This document shows positions 26,650-35,403 of a DNA stretch of 64,000 nt, in pieces (position 1 is the first letter of the stretch; each line of letters begins with the position of its first letter). This DNA is from Vibrio amylolyticus (GTDB taxonomy: Bacteria; Pseudomonadota; Gammaproteobacteria; Enterobacterales; Vibrionaceae): positions 62,001-126,000 of the forward strand of contig NZ_JAJHVV010000012.1 of NCBI RefSeq assembly GCF_023145695.1, given 5' to 3'. The notes under the pieces are model-generated. The model saw only the letters and a program-made list of their open reading frames with translations. It did not search any database and was not told where the DNA came from. The position numbers and the translations under genes were made by a program.

Positions 26650-27150
26650 ATGAACTCTTCACTTCGTTATGTTCAGGGCTACCCAGAGCATATAGTCTCT
26701 CAGATTGAACAACTGGTCTCATCAAATAAGCTGATCCCTTGGTTTGAATCTCGTTACCGTGAGAATCATGTCATCAAAAGTGAAAAAGCGTTATTTGATT
26801 ATACGATGGCAATAAAAAATCGTTATATGAAAAAGACCGCGCCATTAAGTAAAGTCGTCTACGATAATAAAATCCACATCATTAATAATGCGCTTGGTTT
26901 ACATACGTACGTACGTAAGGTTCATGGCAGTAAAATTAAATCGAAAAATGAAATACGTATCGCCAGTCTTTTTAAAAATGCACCGGAGCCCCTTCTTAGA
27001 ATGTTGGTGGTACATGAACTCGCGCATATAAAAGAAAAGAATCATGATAAAGCGTTTTATCAGCTCTGCTGCCATATGGAGCCTGATTATCACCAACTGG
27101 AGTTGGATGCGCGGATGTTTATGATTTATCAAGAACTAAAAGATAACTAA
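26650..27150 (+). CDS. YgjP-like (M48/DUF45) zinc metallopeptidase
   Basis: This 166-residue protein carries the zinc motif HELAH followed by KEKNHDKAFY, where a third histidine supplies the remaining ligand, exactly the YgjP/SprT-like arrangement. The upstream half is mixed helix and strand without a signal peptide, so it is cytosolic. The physiological substrate of this family is not known. It is followed within 6 bases by rlmF and probably transcribed with it. Confidence 0.88.
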   Translation: MNSSLRYVQGYPEHIVSQIEQLVSSNKLIPWFESRYRENHVIKSEKALFDYTMAIKNRYMKKTAPLSKVVYDNKIHIINNALGLHTYVRKVHGSKIKSKNEIRIASLFKNAPEPLLRMLVVHELAHIKEKNHDKAFYQLCCHMEPDYHQLELDARMFMIYQELKDN

Positions 27151-27156
27151 TTGAAT

Positions 27157-28269
27157 ATGAAACCAACTGATCCTAATAAGAAAGCCAGTAAAAAGGCCAG
27201 TAAATTTAAAGCGAAACCAACTAAAAGTAGTAAGCCTTCAAAAACTAACAAATCGTTGAAGAGTGACGCTTCATCTGACATAAAAGTACACGCTATCGCG
27301 ACAACATCGGGTCTACATAAACGTAATAAGCATCATGGCCGTTATGATTTTGATTCTCTAATCTCTGCATTACCTTCACTTGAGCCAAGCGTAATCTTGA
27401 ACCCACGTGGTGAGAAGAGCATTGATTTTTCAAATCCAATTTCCGTTAAAAGGCTCAATAAAGCGTTATTGGCGCACCACTACAACGTGATTGAGTGGGA
27501 TATCCCTGAAGGCTACCTTTGTCCACCCATTCCGGGACGTGCAGATTATATCCACCGAGCTGCAGAATTGTTGAGCAACGAGAGTAAAACAGTTAAGCAC
27601 TCACTGGTCCGCACGCTAGATATTGGCGTTGGCGCGAACTGTATTTACCCAATTATTGGCGCAACGGATTATGGCTGGCAGTACGTGGGTAGTGATGTTG
27701 ACTCAGTATCGGTTGATAATGCCAATAATATTGCGAGAAAGAATCGCCACTTGAGCCTTAAAGTTGAGTGCCGACTACAGACGAATAGTCACTCCTTCTT
27801 TGACAATATCATTCAGCCAGGAGAGTTCTACGATCTCACAACGTGTAACCCGCCTTTTCACAAGTCACAACAAGAAGCAGAGCAAGGCACACAAAGAAAA
27901 ATCAAGAACTTGAATGCGAATAAGGTAAAGAAAGGGACATTTAAGTCAGAAGATCTCAGTAGTAAACCGACGAAGTCGACACTGAATTTTGGTGGTCAAA
28001 AAGCGGAACTTTGGTGCCCTGGTGGTGAAGCTGAATTTATTAAAAACATGGCGATTGAAAGTAAACAGTACGCTGAGCAGGTCTTATGGTTTACGACGTT
28101 AATTTCTAAGAAAGAGAACGTACAGTGGATACAAAAGACGTTAGAAAAGATTGGCGCTCTTGAGATGAAAACCGTTGAGATGAGCCAGGGGCAAAAGATC
28201 AGCCGCTTTGTTGCTTGGACATTCAAGAGTGAAGCTCAACGTAAACAGTGGCTGAAATTAAAAAGCTAA
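27157..28269 (+). CDS. rlmF: 23S rRNA (adenine(1618)-N(6))-methyltransferase
   Basis: RlmF uses S-adenosylmethionine to methylate A1618 in 23S rRNA. From ATG 27157 the protein has 370 residues; a TTG two codons earlier is less likely. It starts with a lysine- and serine-rich basic tail of about 60 residues, seen in many marine homologues and likely to bind RNA. The catalytic part contains LDIGVGANCIYPIIG (SAM-binding loop) and TCNPPFHKS, the N-P-P-F motif of adenine N6-methyltransferases. QGQKISRFVAWTF lies near the end. The assignment is secure from these motifs. Confidence 0.95.
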   Translation: MKPTDPNKKASKKASKFKAKPTKSSKPSKTNKSLKSDASSDIKVHAIATTSGLHKRNKHHGRYDFDSLISALPSLEPSVILNPRGEKSIDFSNPISVKRLNKALLAHHYNVIEWDIPEGYLCPPIPGRADYIHRAAELLSNESKTVKHSLVRTLDIGVGANCIYPIIGATDYGWQYVGSDVDSVSVDNANNIARKNRHLSLKVECRLQTNSHSFFDNIIQPGEFYDLTTCNPPFHKSQQEAEQGTQRKIKNLNANKVKKGTFKSEDLSSKPTKSTLNFGGQKAELWCPGGEAEFIKNMAIESKQYAEQVLWFTTLISKKENVQWIQKTLEKIGALEMKTVEMSQGQKISRFVAWTFKSEAQRKQWLKLKS

Positions 28270-28292
28270 TCACAATGTAAATGAGAGGAGTT

Positions 28293-28466
28293 ATGGATAT
28301 TGAAATTTATATGCCGTGTAACCCCGATTGGTTTTGTGACGGTTTGATGGCTTCGTTTGGCGTCGTCGCCGTACTAGGTTTACTCATTTTTGTGGGCGTT
28401 TTGTATCGGGAGCATCAGAAGATGAATGCGCCCAATAAACGAAATAGACGGAACAAAAAAGAGTAG
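28293..28466 (+). CDS. Small single-pass membrane protein, unknown
   Basis: From the ATG at 28293, which has GAGG at ideal spacing, this encodes 57 residues. There is a short N-terminal part with two cysteines (MPCNPDWFCDG), one hydrophobic helix (about residues 17-35) and a strongly basic tail rich in Lys, Arg and Asn. I do not recognise it. It follows rlmF after 23 bases and may be in the same transcript. The good ribosome binding site and membrane-protein composition support it being real. Confidence 0.6.
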   Translation: MDIEIYMPCNPDWFCDGLMASFGVVAVLGLLIFVGVLYREHQKMNAPNKRNRRNKKE

Positions 28467-28508
28467 CTTTAGCAAGCGAATCAATTTGATTGTTGTAATG
28501 AGACTTAG

Positions 28509-29234
28509 CTACAACAATTTCTCCAGCTGATGTTGGTATTTGTCTCTTATAGCTGGATTTCCAGCCTTAGTTTCGAGTTCGACAAGTAGTGAAAGAGAAG
28601 CTTGCTGTAGCCCATAGCTTTGATGAAATCTCATCAATCGAATTCTCGCTTCGGTAAACTCATGATCCTCAATTTCAATTTTCGCTAGCTGAAGTGTTGA
28701 GCGAACACGATTAGGATCATGATCAAGTGTTCTCTTAAAGTAGCCTTTAGCTTTGACCGTATCACCAGACTTGAGTGCACACAGAGCGGCATTTTCATAA
28801 CTTCCGGAAATAAGGTAATAGTAGGGTTGTTTGATAGCGCGGTTGAAGAGTTCATCAGCATGTTTGAACTCTCCTTGTTTGCATAGGAAAGTCCCATAGT
28901 TATTAAGAACATTTCCATTGTTGGGTTGCTGGCGGAGTGCTTTCTTGTAGAGGTTATCTGCTGACTTTACTTCCCCAACGGTATCATAGTAATGCGCCAT
29001 GCTAAGCTGAGAACGGTAGTAATTGGGCGCATGCTTTAGTGCCTTTTCAAAGTTTTCACGCGCTTTCATCATATTACCTTGTTCAAGGTAGCCAAGACCT
29101 AATGTCACTCTTGTTTCTGCCATTTCGACAGATGTTGCAGTAGCGGCTGGTGGTCCTCCCTCGGTCACTGTTATACAACCAATAAGAGACAGAAGTGAAA
29201 TACTAGGAAGTATGGTTTTCATTATCAAATTCAT
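28509..29234 (-). CDS. pilW: PilW/PilF-like TPR lipoprotein (type IV pilus biogenesis family)
   Basis: AAGGAG precedes the ATG at 29234. A lipobox LIGC ends with C20, so the protein is an exported lipoprotein. Residues 40-240 form about six tetratricopeptide repeats (LGLGYLEQGNMMKARENFEK, LNNYGTFLCKQGEFKHADEL, NAALCALKSGDTVKAKGYF). This matches PilW/PilF, the outer-membrane pilotin that helps assemble the PilQ secretin. The usual pilW neighbours (rlmN, rodZ, ispG, hisS) are absent; it lies next to metA alone. It is therefore likely a second copy or a relocated gene, and its partner secretin could differ. Confidence 0.75.
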   Translation of the reverse strand: MNLIMKTILPSISLLSLIGCITVTEGGPPAATATSVEMAETRVTLGLGYLEQGNMMKARENFEKALKHAPNYYRSQLSMAHYYDTVGEVKSADNLYKKALRQQPNNGNVLNNYGTFLCKQGEFKHADELFNRAIKQPYYYLISGSYENAALCALKSGDTVKAKGYFKRTLDHDPNRVRSTLQLAKIEIEDHEFTEARIRLMRFHQSYGLQQASLSLLVELETKAGNPAIRDKYQHQLEKLL

Positions 29235-29325
29235 GAGTGCTCCTTAATCAGCAAGCTCATGATATTCTGATTGCATATGTAATTAGTTGAATTTAAAAAA
29301 CAATGCGACCTACCTAACAATCATA

Positions 29326-29358
29326 AAATAACGGCCACAAGAGGTGACCGTTTTTTGT
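29326..29358. terminator. Terminator region between pilW-like gene and metA
   Basis: AACGGCCAC and GTGACCGTT pair with one mismatch around a 5-base loop. It lies after the metA stop on the minus strand (weak T-run), while the better T-run of six is on the plus strand. Confidence 0.6.
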
Positions 29359-29420
29359 ATGTATTACTAACTAAGTTATTAATAACTAGCTGTTATTAAC
29401 TAAGGTATATGACAGGCTTA

Positions 29421-30362
29421 CTAATCATCTTTAGTGAAATGATCTTCACTAAAGTGGTCAAGATCATACGGAGTTTGTTGGTAAACGCAGTAGTTTAGCC
29501 AGTTTGAAAAGAGAAGGTGCCCATGACTACGCCAGCTGGCACAAGGCTTATTATCTGCATTGTTATTTGGGTAGTAATTAATTGGTATCGCTGGCTCCAT
29601 GCCTTCTCCGAGATCTCGAATGTACTCATTGTGAAGAGTATGAGCATCGTATTCAGGGTGACCCGTTACGAAGACATTTCGCTTATCTTTGGTTGAGGCT
29701 AAATACACGCCCGCGATGTCTGATGTTGCGAGAATATCGAGATCAGTATGCTCTTCTAAAAACTCGGAAGAGAAGTCAGCAAAGCGAGAGTGGGGCGCTA
29801 AGAATGTATCATCAAAGCCACGAAGAATAGGGTGGAATGGATGATGAATCTCATGATGATAAACACCCGACAGCTTTTCTTTACGCGTTCTCTTTGGTAA
29901 ATCATAAAGCAGTTTTAAACCTGCTTGAGCGGCCCAGCACACATAGAGTGTTGATGTAACGTGGCTCTTTGCCCAGTTCATGATAGTTTTTAGATGATCC
30001 CAATAGATGACATCTTCAAATTGAACCAGACCTAAAGGCGCACCTGTGATGATGAGGCCATCGAAGTTGCGGTTCTTTACCATCTCAAATTGGCGGTAAA
30101 AGTTATCGAGGTGCTCAGTAGGTGTATTCTTGCTAGGGCGATCATCAATACGCAGTAGCTCTACATCCACTTGAAGGGGGCTATTTGATAGCAAACGTAA
30201 AAACTGAGTTTCCGTCTCAATTTTTTTAGGCATAAGATTTAGGATCAATACCTTGAGGGGACGGATCTCTTGGGTTGAGGCGCGAGATTCCGGCATGATG
30301 AAAATATTCTCTTCACGCAATACATCAGATGCTGGTAGTTGATCGGGGATCTTAATTGGCAC
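29421..30362 (-). CDS. metA: Homoserine O-acyltransferase (succinyltransferase type)
   Basis: MetA acylates homoserine in the first committed step of methionine synthesis, in the cytosol. The 313 residues match the MetA length. Family markers are MPIKIPDQLPASDVLREENI at the N-terminus, LILNLMPKKIETETQFLRLL, GLIITGAPLG, the catalytic cysteine in VCWAAQAGLKLLYD, and GHPEYDAHT, which holds the catalytic histidine and glutamate. Whether it prefers succinyl- or acetyl-CoA depends on a residue I cannot assign with confidence. A MetJ-type operator lies 27 bases upstream of the start. Confidence 0.95.
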   Translation of the reverse strand: MPIKIPDQLPASDVLREENIFIMPESRASTQEIRPLKVLILNLMPKKIETETQFLRLLSNSPLQVDVELLRIDDRPSKNTPTEHLDNFYRQFEMVKNRNFDGLIITGAPLGLVQFEDVIYWDHLKTIMNWAKSHVTSTLYVCWAAQAGLKLLYDLPKRTRKEKLSGVYHHEIHHPFHPILRGFDDTFLAPHSRFADFSSEFLEEHTDLDILATSDIAGVYLASTKDKRNVFVTGHPEYDAHTLHNEYIRDLGEGMEPAIPINYYPNNNADNKPCASWRSHGHLLFSNWLNYCVYQQTPYDLDHFSEDHFTKDD

Positions 30363-30388
30363 AGCTTTTCTCCCTTAGCTATTATTTT

Positions 30389-30404
30389 AGACGTCTATAC
30401 ATCC
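30389..30404 (-). promoter_or_regulatory. MetJ operator (tandem met boxes) upstream of metA
   Basis: AGACGTCT at 30389-30396 is an exact consensus met box, and the adjoining octamer ATACATCC is a partial second copy. MetJ with S-adenosylmethionine binds tandem copies of this octamer to repress methionine genes. Its position just ahead of metA fits. Confidence 0.8.
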
Positions 30405-30492
30405 AAACTTAGCGCAATCGGAATGAGATGTCGATAGCAAAATGAATCTTAATTGCGTTACTATTCATCCTCAATAGTATTAGGCCCTAACT

Positions 30493-30885
30493 ATGACACA
30501 AACACTTACGCTCATCCGAGGGCTCCCTGGCTCGGGGAAGTCAACGCTCGCTCGCTCCATGGAAGCGACTCATTTTGAAGCCGATATGTTCTTTATTAAT
30601 GAAAACGGTGACTATCGATATGACGCTGCTTTAATCTCAAAAGCGCACGAGTGGTGCTTTAGCGAAGTTGAAAATGCGATTTTGAGAGGCGAAGATGTTG
30701 TCGTATCCAATACGTTTGTACGTCGCTGGGAAATTAAGCCTTATAGTCAGTTAGCAAAAAAGTATCACATTACTTTTGATGTTAAAGAGTGTTGTGGGAC
30801 ATTCCAAAACATCCATGGTGTTGACAATAAAACCATTAATATTATGAAAAAACGGTGGCAACAATGGCAAAACGATCGCCAGTAA
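30493..30885 (+). CDS. P-loop kinase-like ATPase (AAA_33, polynucleotide-kinase type)
   Basis: This 130-residue protein has Walker A GLPGSGKST at residues 10-18, a DxD-like acidic segment (FEADMFF) and VVVSNTFVRRWEIKPY near the middle, the lid and base region of small polynucleotide-kinase and NEDD4BP2-like P-loop proteins. It probably phosphorylates a nucleic acid end or small substrate with ATP in the cytosol. The start of the next gene overlaps it by 22 bases, which suggests translational coupling with a DUF3859 protein. Confidence 0.8.
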   Translation: MTQTLTLIRGLPGSGKSTLARSMEATHFEADMFFINENGDYRYDAALISKAHEWCFSEVENAILRGEDVVVSNTFVRRWEIKPYSQLAKKYHITFDVKECCGTFQNIHGVDNKTINIMKKRWQQWQNDRQ

Positions 30886-31286
30886 TTGAAATGTCTTCAT
30901 ACGGTATCTATACCCAATGGGACTCGCGTTCTAAACACCTTCCCAAGATACAAGACTTTACAACCAATGTGTCGGCAGAGATTGATGTGGAGTTTGGCTT
31001 TATCGTTAATATCAAGAAAGCCAAGGGAGAGAAGTTTACATTCTGTATTGATCACCCTGGGATTCTGAGTAAAAAAGGTGAGCCTCTCGAACCATTTACT
31101 GGAGAAGAGTACATCAGCAGCAATGACTATGACTTTTATTTAGGTGATACCATCTGGGACCCAATTGAAGATAAACTGGGTAAGTGGCGTATGACTATCG
31201 AACTAAATGGCCGAGTTATTGCTGATAAAACGTTCAATTTAGTCGCTAAAGATGAGCAGCAATTTTGGAAGCATCGAGGTTTCTAG
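30864..31286 (+). CDS. DUF3859 domain protein
   Basis: This 140-residue protein reads from the ATG at 30864, inside the end of the kinase gene. Its sequence EMSSYGIYTQWDSRSKHLPK, then FGFIVNIKKAKGEKF, DPIEDKLGKWRMTIELNG and a short tail are the pattern of the DUF3859 family, small beta-rich cytosolic proteins of unknown function. Coupling to a P-loop kinase gene suggests a shared pathway, but nothing in the sequence shows which. Confidence 0.8.
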   Translation: MAKRSPVIEMSSYGIYTQWDSRSKHLPKIQDFTTNVSAEIDVEFGFIVNIKKAKGEKFTFCIDHPGILSKKGEPLEPFTGEEYISSNDYDFYLGDTIWDPIEDKLGKWRMTIELNGRVIADKTFNLVAKDEQQFWKHRGF

Positions 31287-31313
31287 CGTAATGAGTCTAA
31301 ACCTAGTGCCAAT

Positions 31314-32831
31314 TTATACTAGGTTTTGATTACTCAGCATTAAGCGCTTTAGTTTAGCGAGTGGCAGAGGCTTATAGTAGTAATATCCTTGTAAAACAGA
31401 GACATTTTTGTCGACCAAATAATTGACCTGATGCTCTGTTTCTACACCTTCAGCGACGATGGTGACGCCTAAACGATGACCTAAATCGATGATTGTATTA
31501 AGAACTGGCGCGCTAACCGACTCCACACCAATATTATCAATAAAGCACTTATCTATTTTTAAATAATCAAAATTGATCGTTTGTAGAACCGATAGCGAGG
31601 TATGGCCGGTTCCAAAATCATCGATGGAGATTTTGACACCCTTTGTTCTTAAACGCTTAATTGTTTCTCTTCCAGTTTCATCAAGCATCTGCCTCTCCGT
31701 CACTTCTATCGTTAAGATATACCCGACCGCAAGAAAGCCTTCACGGTACGTATCGAGCACATCTATACAGTTTTGTTGATGCAGGTAGTTCGGGGGAACA
31801 TTAATACCCAAATGAATATGAGTGCTGCTTGGTATTTGCGACAGATCATTGAGTGCCGCGTTAATAACATAATCCGTGAGTTGGTTGATTAAGTTTTGCT
31901 GTTCAGCCAATGGAATAAAGAGATCTGGGCGAATAAGTCCAAGTTTTGGATGGTTCCACCGAATAAGCGCTTCAATACCACCTATTGTTTCGTCTTCTGA
32001 ATTTATTAATGGTTGATAACAAAGAAAAAACTCCTGTCGGGTAAGTCCCCTTCTTAGGTCGTCTACGAGGGTAGAGCGCCTTTGGAAGCGTCTAACGGAC
32101 AAAAATATAATGTAGGAACTCAAGATCGATATTGCTAAGGAGCGCAAAAACGAAACGATAATGTTGTTTGTCACATAAGCCGGTTGAGTTTCAACTAAAA
32201 CGCTAAAGTTATAGTTATTTGAATGACTGAAGGCGTGTGTTCTATTTGAAATAAAATCACTGTCATATGGGTATATTTTATTTCCAAATTTTAGAGTAAC
32301 TGTGCTCGATTGGCTGTTTGCAACAGTTGTATATTGTTCCAGCAAGTGTGCTGTATTCGTTATAGAAAAAATACCAGAGTGTTTGTCTCCAGTTACGCTA
32401 TTTACAACAAATAGAGTGCGCTGAGAAGGGTCGTTATTTATATCGAAGAGATAGGCACCATCATTACTTCCTTCAGGAGGAATAAAAGAGCTAAGGTCAA
32501 TCTTAATAATCCCCCGCTTAGATGAACAAATAGCGATGTCATCTTTTACGACAATTAACTCCCTTGATGTATTCTCAAACATCAAATTCTCTTGCATTTT
32601 GACGCAATCAATTGGGGTCGTTATCGCGGCGAGATTATCTGCCTCAAGGTTACTAACGGTCTGTTCTATTAGCTCGAGATAAGCTGCCGCGTTTTCGTGC
32701 ATCTCATTTTGAATTGAATTCATCGTTACTATGGTAAAGGTCGATGAAATAAGAACAAATGGTAATAAAATTATGAGTGGTAGAGACTTAAAGGGATTCG
32801 GTATGGCGAGTGAAGAGTGATGTTGGGTCAT
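31314..32831 (-). CDS. CSS-motif EAL-domain c-di-GMP phosphodiesterase
   Basis: This 505-residue inner-membrane enzyme hydrolyses cyclic di-GMP. A first helix (about residues 17-37) is followed by a periplasmic CSS domain with C76 and ICSSKRG (C102-S-S), then a second helix (about 226-245) and the cytosolic EAL domain. In EAL the catalytic signature is complete: EALIRW at 287, IEVTER, DDFGTGHTSLS, the KIDK element, and AEGVET with QGYYYYKPL at the end. In known CSS-EAL enzymes the two periplasmic cysteines form a redox-controlled disulfide that regulates activity. It stands alone, so its targets are unknown. Confidence 0.92.
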   Translation of the reverse strand: MTQHHSSLAIPNPFKSLPLIILLPFVLISSTFTIVTMNSIQNEMHENAAAYLELIEQTVSNLEADNLAAITTPIDCVKMQENLMFENTSRELIVVKDDIAICSSKRGIIKIDLSSFIPPEGSNDGAYLFDINNDPSQRTLFVVNSVTGDKHSGIFSITNTAHLLEQYTTVANSQSSTVTLKFGNKIYPYDSDFISNRTHAFSHSNNYNFSVLVETQPAYVTNNIIVSFLRSLAISILSSYIIFLSVRRFQRRSTLVDDLRRGLTRQEFFLCYQPLINSEDETIGGIEALIRWNHPKLGLIRPDLFIPLAEQQNLINQLTDYVINAALNDLSQIPSSTHIHLGINVPPNYLHQQNCIDVLDTYREGFLAVGYILTIEVTERQMLDETGRETIKRLRTKGVKISIDDFGTGHTSLSVLQTINFDYLKIDKCFIDNIGVESVSAPVLNTIIDLGHRLGVTIVAEGVETEHQVNYLVDKNVSVLQGYYYYKPLPLAKLKRLMLSNQNLV

Positions 32832-33058
32832 AGCGCCGACTGTCTCGATATAAGAGGGAATAGCTTGGGTTAGAGTATAGTAAGAAAATTGACAGAAAAT
32901 AATAGTAATTGCGAATTATCCTGACATGATTCTAACCTTCACTCTGAACTAGGATCACACTATTTGATGGGTGTATTAAATATGAGGCATTTTTGGTCGT
33001 TTAATTATCGCCCTTGAAAGTAATCAATATAAAACCAATTGATTATATTAAAGAAAGA

Positions 33059-33088
33059 AGCCAAAGAGGTTAAATACTCTTTGGCTTT
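33059..33088 (-). terminator. Terminator of the tctCBA operon
   Basis: A perfect 11-bp stem AAGCCAAAGAG/CTCTTTGGCTT with an 8-base loop lies 10 bases past the tctA stop. The T-run on the minus strand is interrupted. Confidence 0.75.
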
Positions 33089-33097
33089 GCTAGTAAA

Positions 33098-34624
33098 TTA
33101 TTGTTCGGCTTTCTTTGGCTGAACTCTTAATTTTTTGACCATTTTTAATAAAAGTGGGCTAAGTAAAACAAGAGCGGCCAGTACAGAAAAACTAAGAGTA
33201 ATTGGTCGTTCCCATAGGAAGCTCAACTCACCATCACTGATCATTAATGCTCGGCGTAAGTTCTCTTCCATTAATCCACCTAATATGAAACCAAGTAATA
33301 ACGGTGCTAAGGGGAAGTTAGCCAATCGTAACGCAATTGCCGCCATTGCGATGATAAGCATAATGAACACATCCATCGTATTAAACGAAACCAAATACAC
33401 CCCTGTGATTGAGAAGAACAAAATCATTGGAAGAAGAACCGTCCTTGGTACTGCCAATAACTTTGAAATATAAGGAATCAGTGGAAGGTTTAGAATCACC
33501 AATACGATGTTACCAAAGTACATGGAAATAATGACCGACCAAAAGACATCTGGGTGATCAACAAACAAGCGTGGACCTGGTTGAATACCGTAAGAAATCA
33601 GTGCGCCTAGCATAATCGCCGTTGTACCAGAGCCTGGAATACCTAACGTTAGAAGTGGAACAAATGAACCGCTTGATGCCGCATTGTTCGCTGATTCAGG
33701 GGCTACTAAGCCTCGAATGCTTCCTTTACCAAACTCTTCTTTCTTGTCTTTAGGTGCTAAGCTGCGCTCCATACCGTAGCTTAGGAAGGCTGCAATTGTT
33801 GCACCTGCACCAGGTAGAACACCGGTGAAGAAGCCTAGAATAGAAGATCGAATTGAAACAGGAGCGACTTCCTTAACTTCTTCTTTTGTAATCTTCATGC
33901 TACCGATATCGGCCATGACTTGGTTTTCTTCCTTACTGGTGTCTTTCTGGGGTTTCAAGATACCCATTAAAGTTTCACCAAGAGCGAAGGTCGCCATTGC
34001 AAGAAGTAGGAAGCTGAAGCCATCCATTAGATCAGTTAGGCCAAAAGTAAATCGCTCAACACCAACCCCTTTATCAATACCTACTGTTGATAGCATTAAA
34101 CCTAGGATAGTCATCATCCATGCTTTAACGACTTGACCCGGCCCTGCGAATGCAGCCACAGCTGACAAACCAAGAATCATGAGTGCAAAGTAATCAGATG
34201 ATTGGAAGCTCAGTGACACACTGGCAAGGGCAGGCGCTGCGATCAACAGCATAATTGCAGACAATGTTCCGCCAGTAAACGAAGAGTATGCAGCTAATGC
34301 TAACGCTTTACCTGCTTGACCTTTTTGTGCCATCGGGTAGCCATCAAACGCTGTAACAACTGTTGATGAACAGCCAGGTGCATTGATTAATATTGATGAT
34401 GTAGAGCCACCAAAAACAGCGCCGTAGTAAACACCCGCCATTAGAATAAGGCCTGAAGAAGGGTCTAAACCGTAGGTAATTGGGATCATCAGAGCAATGG
34501 CTGAAATTGGTCCAAGACCTGGTAGCATTCCTATAAATGTACCTACGAAACAACCAACAACCACCATCATGATGTTCATTGGCATAACCGCGGTAGAGAG
34601 TCCTTGTAAAATTCCGTCTAACAT
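33098..34624 (-). CDS. tctA: Tripartite tricarboxylate transporter, large permease TctA
   Basis: This 508-residue integral membrane protein has about twelve helices. TctA signatures are GTFIGMLPGLGPISAIALMIP near the start, ILINAPGCSSTVVTAFDGYPMAQKGQAGKAL and GFFTGVLPGAGATIAAF, the duplicated G-x-x-PG motifs that form the carboxylate path. With TctB and the secreted TctC it makes a secondary carrier powered by ion gradients. The substrate is often citrate or another carboxylate. It lies 14 bases after tctB, in one operon. Confidence 0.93.
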   Translation of the reverse strand: MLDGILQGLSTAVMPMNIMMVVVGCFVGTFIGMLPGLGPISAIALMIPITYGLDPSSGLILMAGVYYGAVFGGSTSSILINAPGCSSTVVTAFDGYPMAQKGQAGKALALAAYSSFTGGTLSAIMLLIAAPALASVSLSFQSSDYFALMILGLSAVAAFAGPGQVVKAWMMTILGLMLSTVGIDKGVGVERFTFGLTDLMDGFSFLLLAMATFALGETLMGILKPQKDTSKEENQVMADIGSMKITKEEVKEVAPVSIRSSILGFFTGVLPGAGATIAAFLSYGMERSLAPKDKKEEFGKGSIRGLVAPESANNAASSGSFVPLLTLGIPGSGTTAIMLGALISYGIQPGPRLFVDHPDVFWSVIISMYFGNIVLVILNLPLIPYISKLLAVPRTVLLPMILFFSITGVYLVSFNTMDVFIMLIIAMAAIALRLANFPLAPLLLGFILGGLMEENLRRALMISDGELSFLWERPITLSFSVLAALVLLSPLLLKMVKKLRVQPKKAEQ

Positions 34625-34638
34625 AATGCGTATCCTAA

Positions 34639-35136
34639 TTACCAGATGATGAAGAGAAGACCGGGCTCAAGATAAACATCAAGAGCTTGTGTAAGAAGTA
34701 GATAAAAGGCGATAACAAAAGGGAAAGAGGCGCCAAATAACACGGACTTCCGACGTTCTCCGAGCAAGTAAAACCCGGCAAGTAAAAAGAAACTGGTTGC
34801 CAGAACAAACCCTAAGTAGGTAAGTCCAACACCGTATAGAGCCATTAGGCACAAAAATCCGATGAGCAGCTTCCAATCAAAATCAGAAACAGCACCACTG
34901 TCTTTGTCTGTTTGTCCTGTAACTAGGAGGAGTAACGAAAGTCCAATACCAGCAAATGTGAGTAGAGTAGGTAATGTTCTAGCCGTGAAAGGTTCGTATT
35001 CGTCCCCGGGGAAAAGGGGGATGAGCGTACTTTGGTAGCCGTAAACAAGACAGACCAAAAGGAAAATAATCGCCCCGACTCTATCGCGACATAATAGGTT
35101 TTCTTTACTGAAAAAATTAGTTGGCGAATCCGACAT
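34639..35136 (-). CDS. tctB: Tripartite tricarboxylate transporter, small subunit TctB
   Basis: The ATG at 35136 has GGAG ahead of it and is preferred over an ATG four codons upstream. The 165 residues form four membrane helices, the standard TctB topology, with a loop containing FPGDEYEPFTARTLPT after the first helix. It is essential for TctA function, although its exact role is not defined. It lies between tctC and tctA. Confidence 0.85.
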   Translation of the reverse strand: MSDSPTNFFSKENLLCRDRVGAIIFLLVCLVYGYQSTLIPLFPGDEYEPFTARTLPTLLTFAGIGLSLLLLVTGQTDKDSGAVSDFDWKLLIGFLCLMALYGVGLTYLGFVLATSFFLLAGFYLLGERRKSVLFGASFPFVIAFYLLLTQALDVYLEPGLLFIIW

Positions 35137-35345
35137 ATCCAACTCCATTTGCGTGAGGAAATAAAAGGCCGTATACGAGCGAGTTAATGAGTTGCTGTCA
35201 GCGAAACTGAGAACCTAAGCATTAACCAAAAAGTAAGCTGCTTGCTGCTAGTCAATTGGCTTACATGTTTAGCTACATAAACAAAAATGCATTAAACAAA
35301 GGAGTTTTGGGGTTAAACTCGTATACGGCAAAACTGGGTATTACG

Positions 35346-35382
35346 AAGGGCTACTGCTATTGCTGAAGCGTGTGTAGCCCTT
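35346..35382 (-). promoter_or_regulatory. Intercistronic stem-loop between tctC and tctB
   Basis: AAGGGCTAC and GTAGCCCTT pair perfectly over 9 bp around a 19-base loop, 20 bases after the tctC stop, with no T-run. Such hairpins commonly stabilise or trim the mRNA so that the abundant binding protein TctC is made in excess over the membrane subunits. Confidence 0.55.
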
Positions 35383-35403
35383 ATTAGAGTGTTGCTAAGT
35401 GTC

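Noticed and set aside
29582..29830. 82-residue plus-strand frame inside metA
   Set aside because: It is antisense to a well-supported gene and shows codon patterns of a shadow frame.
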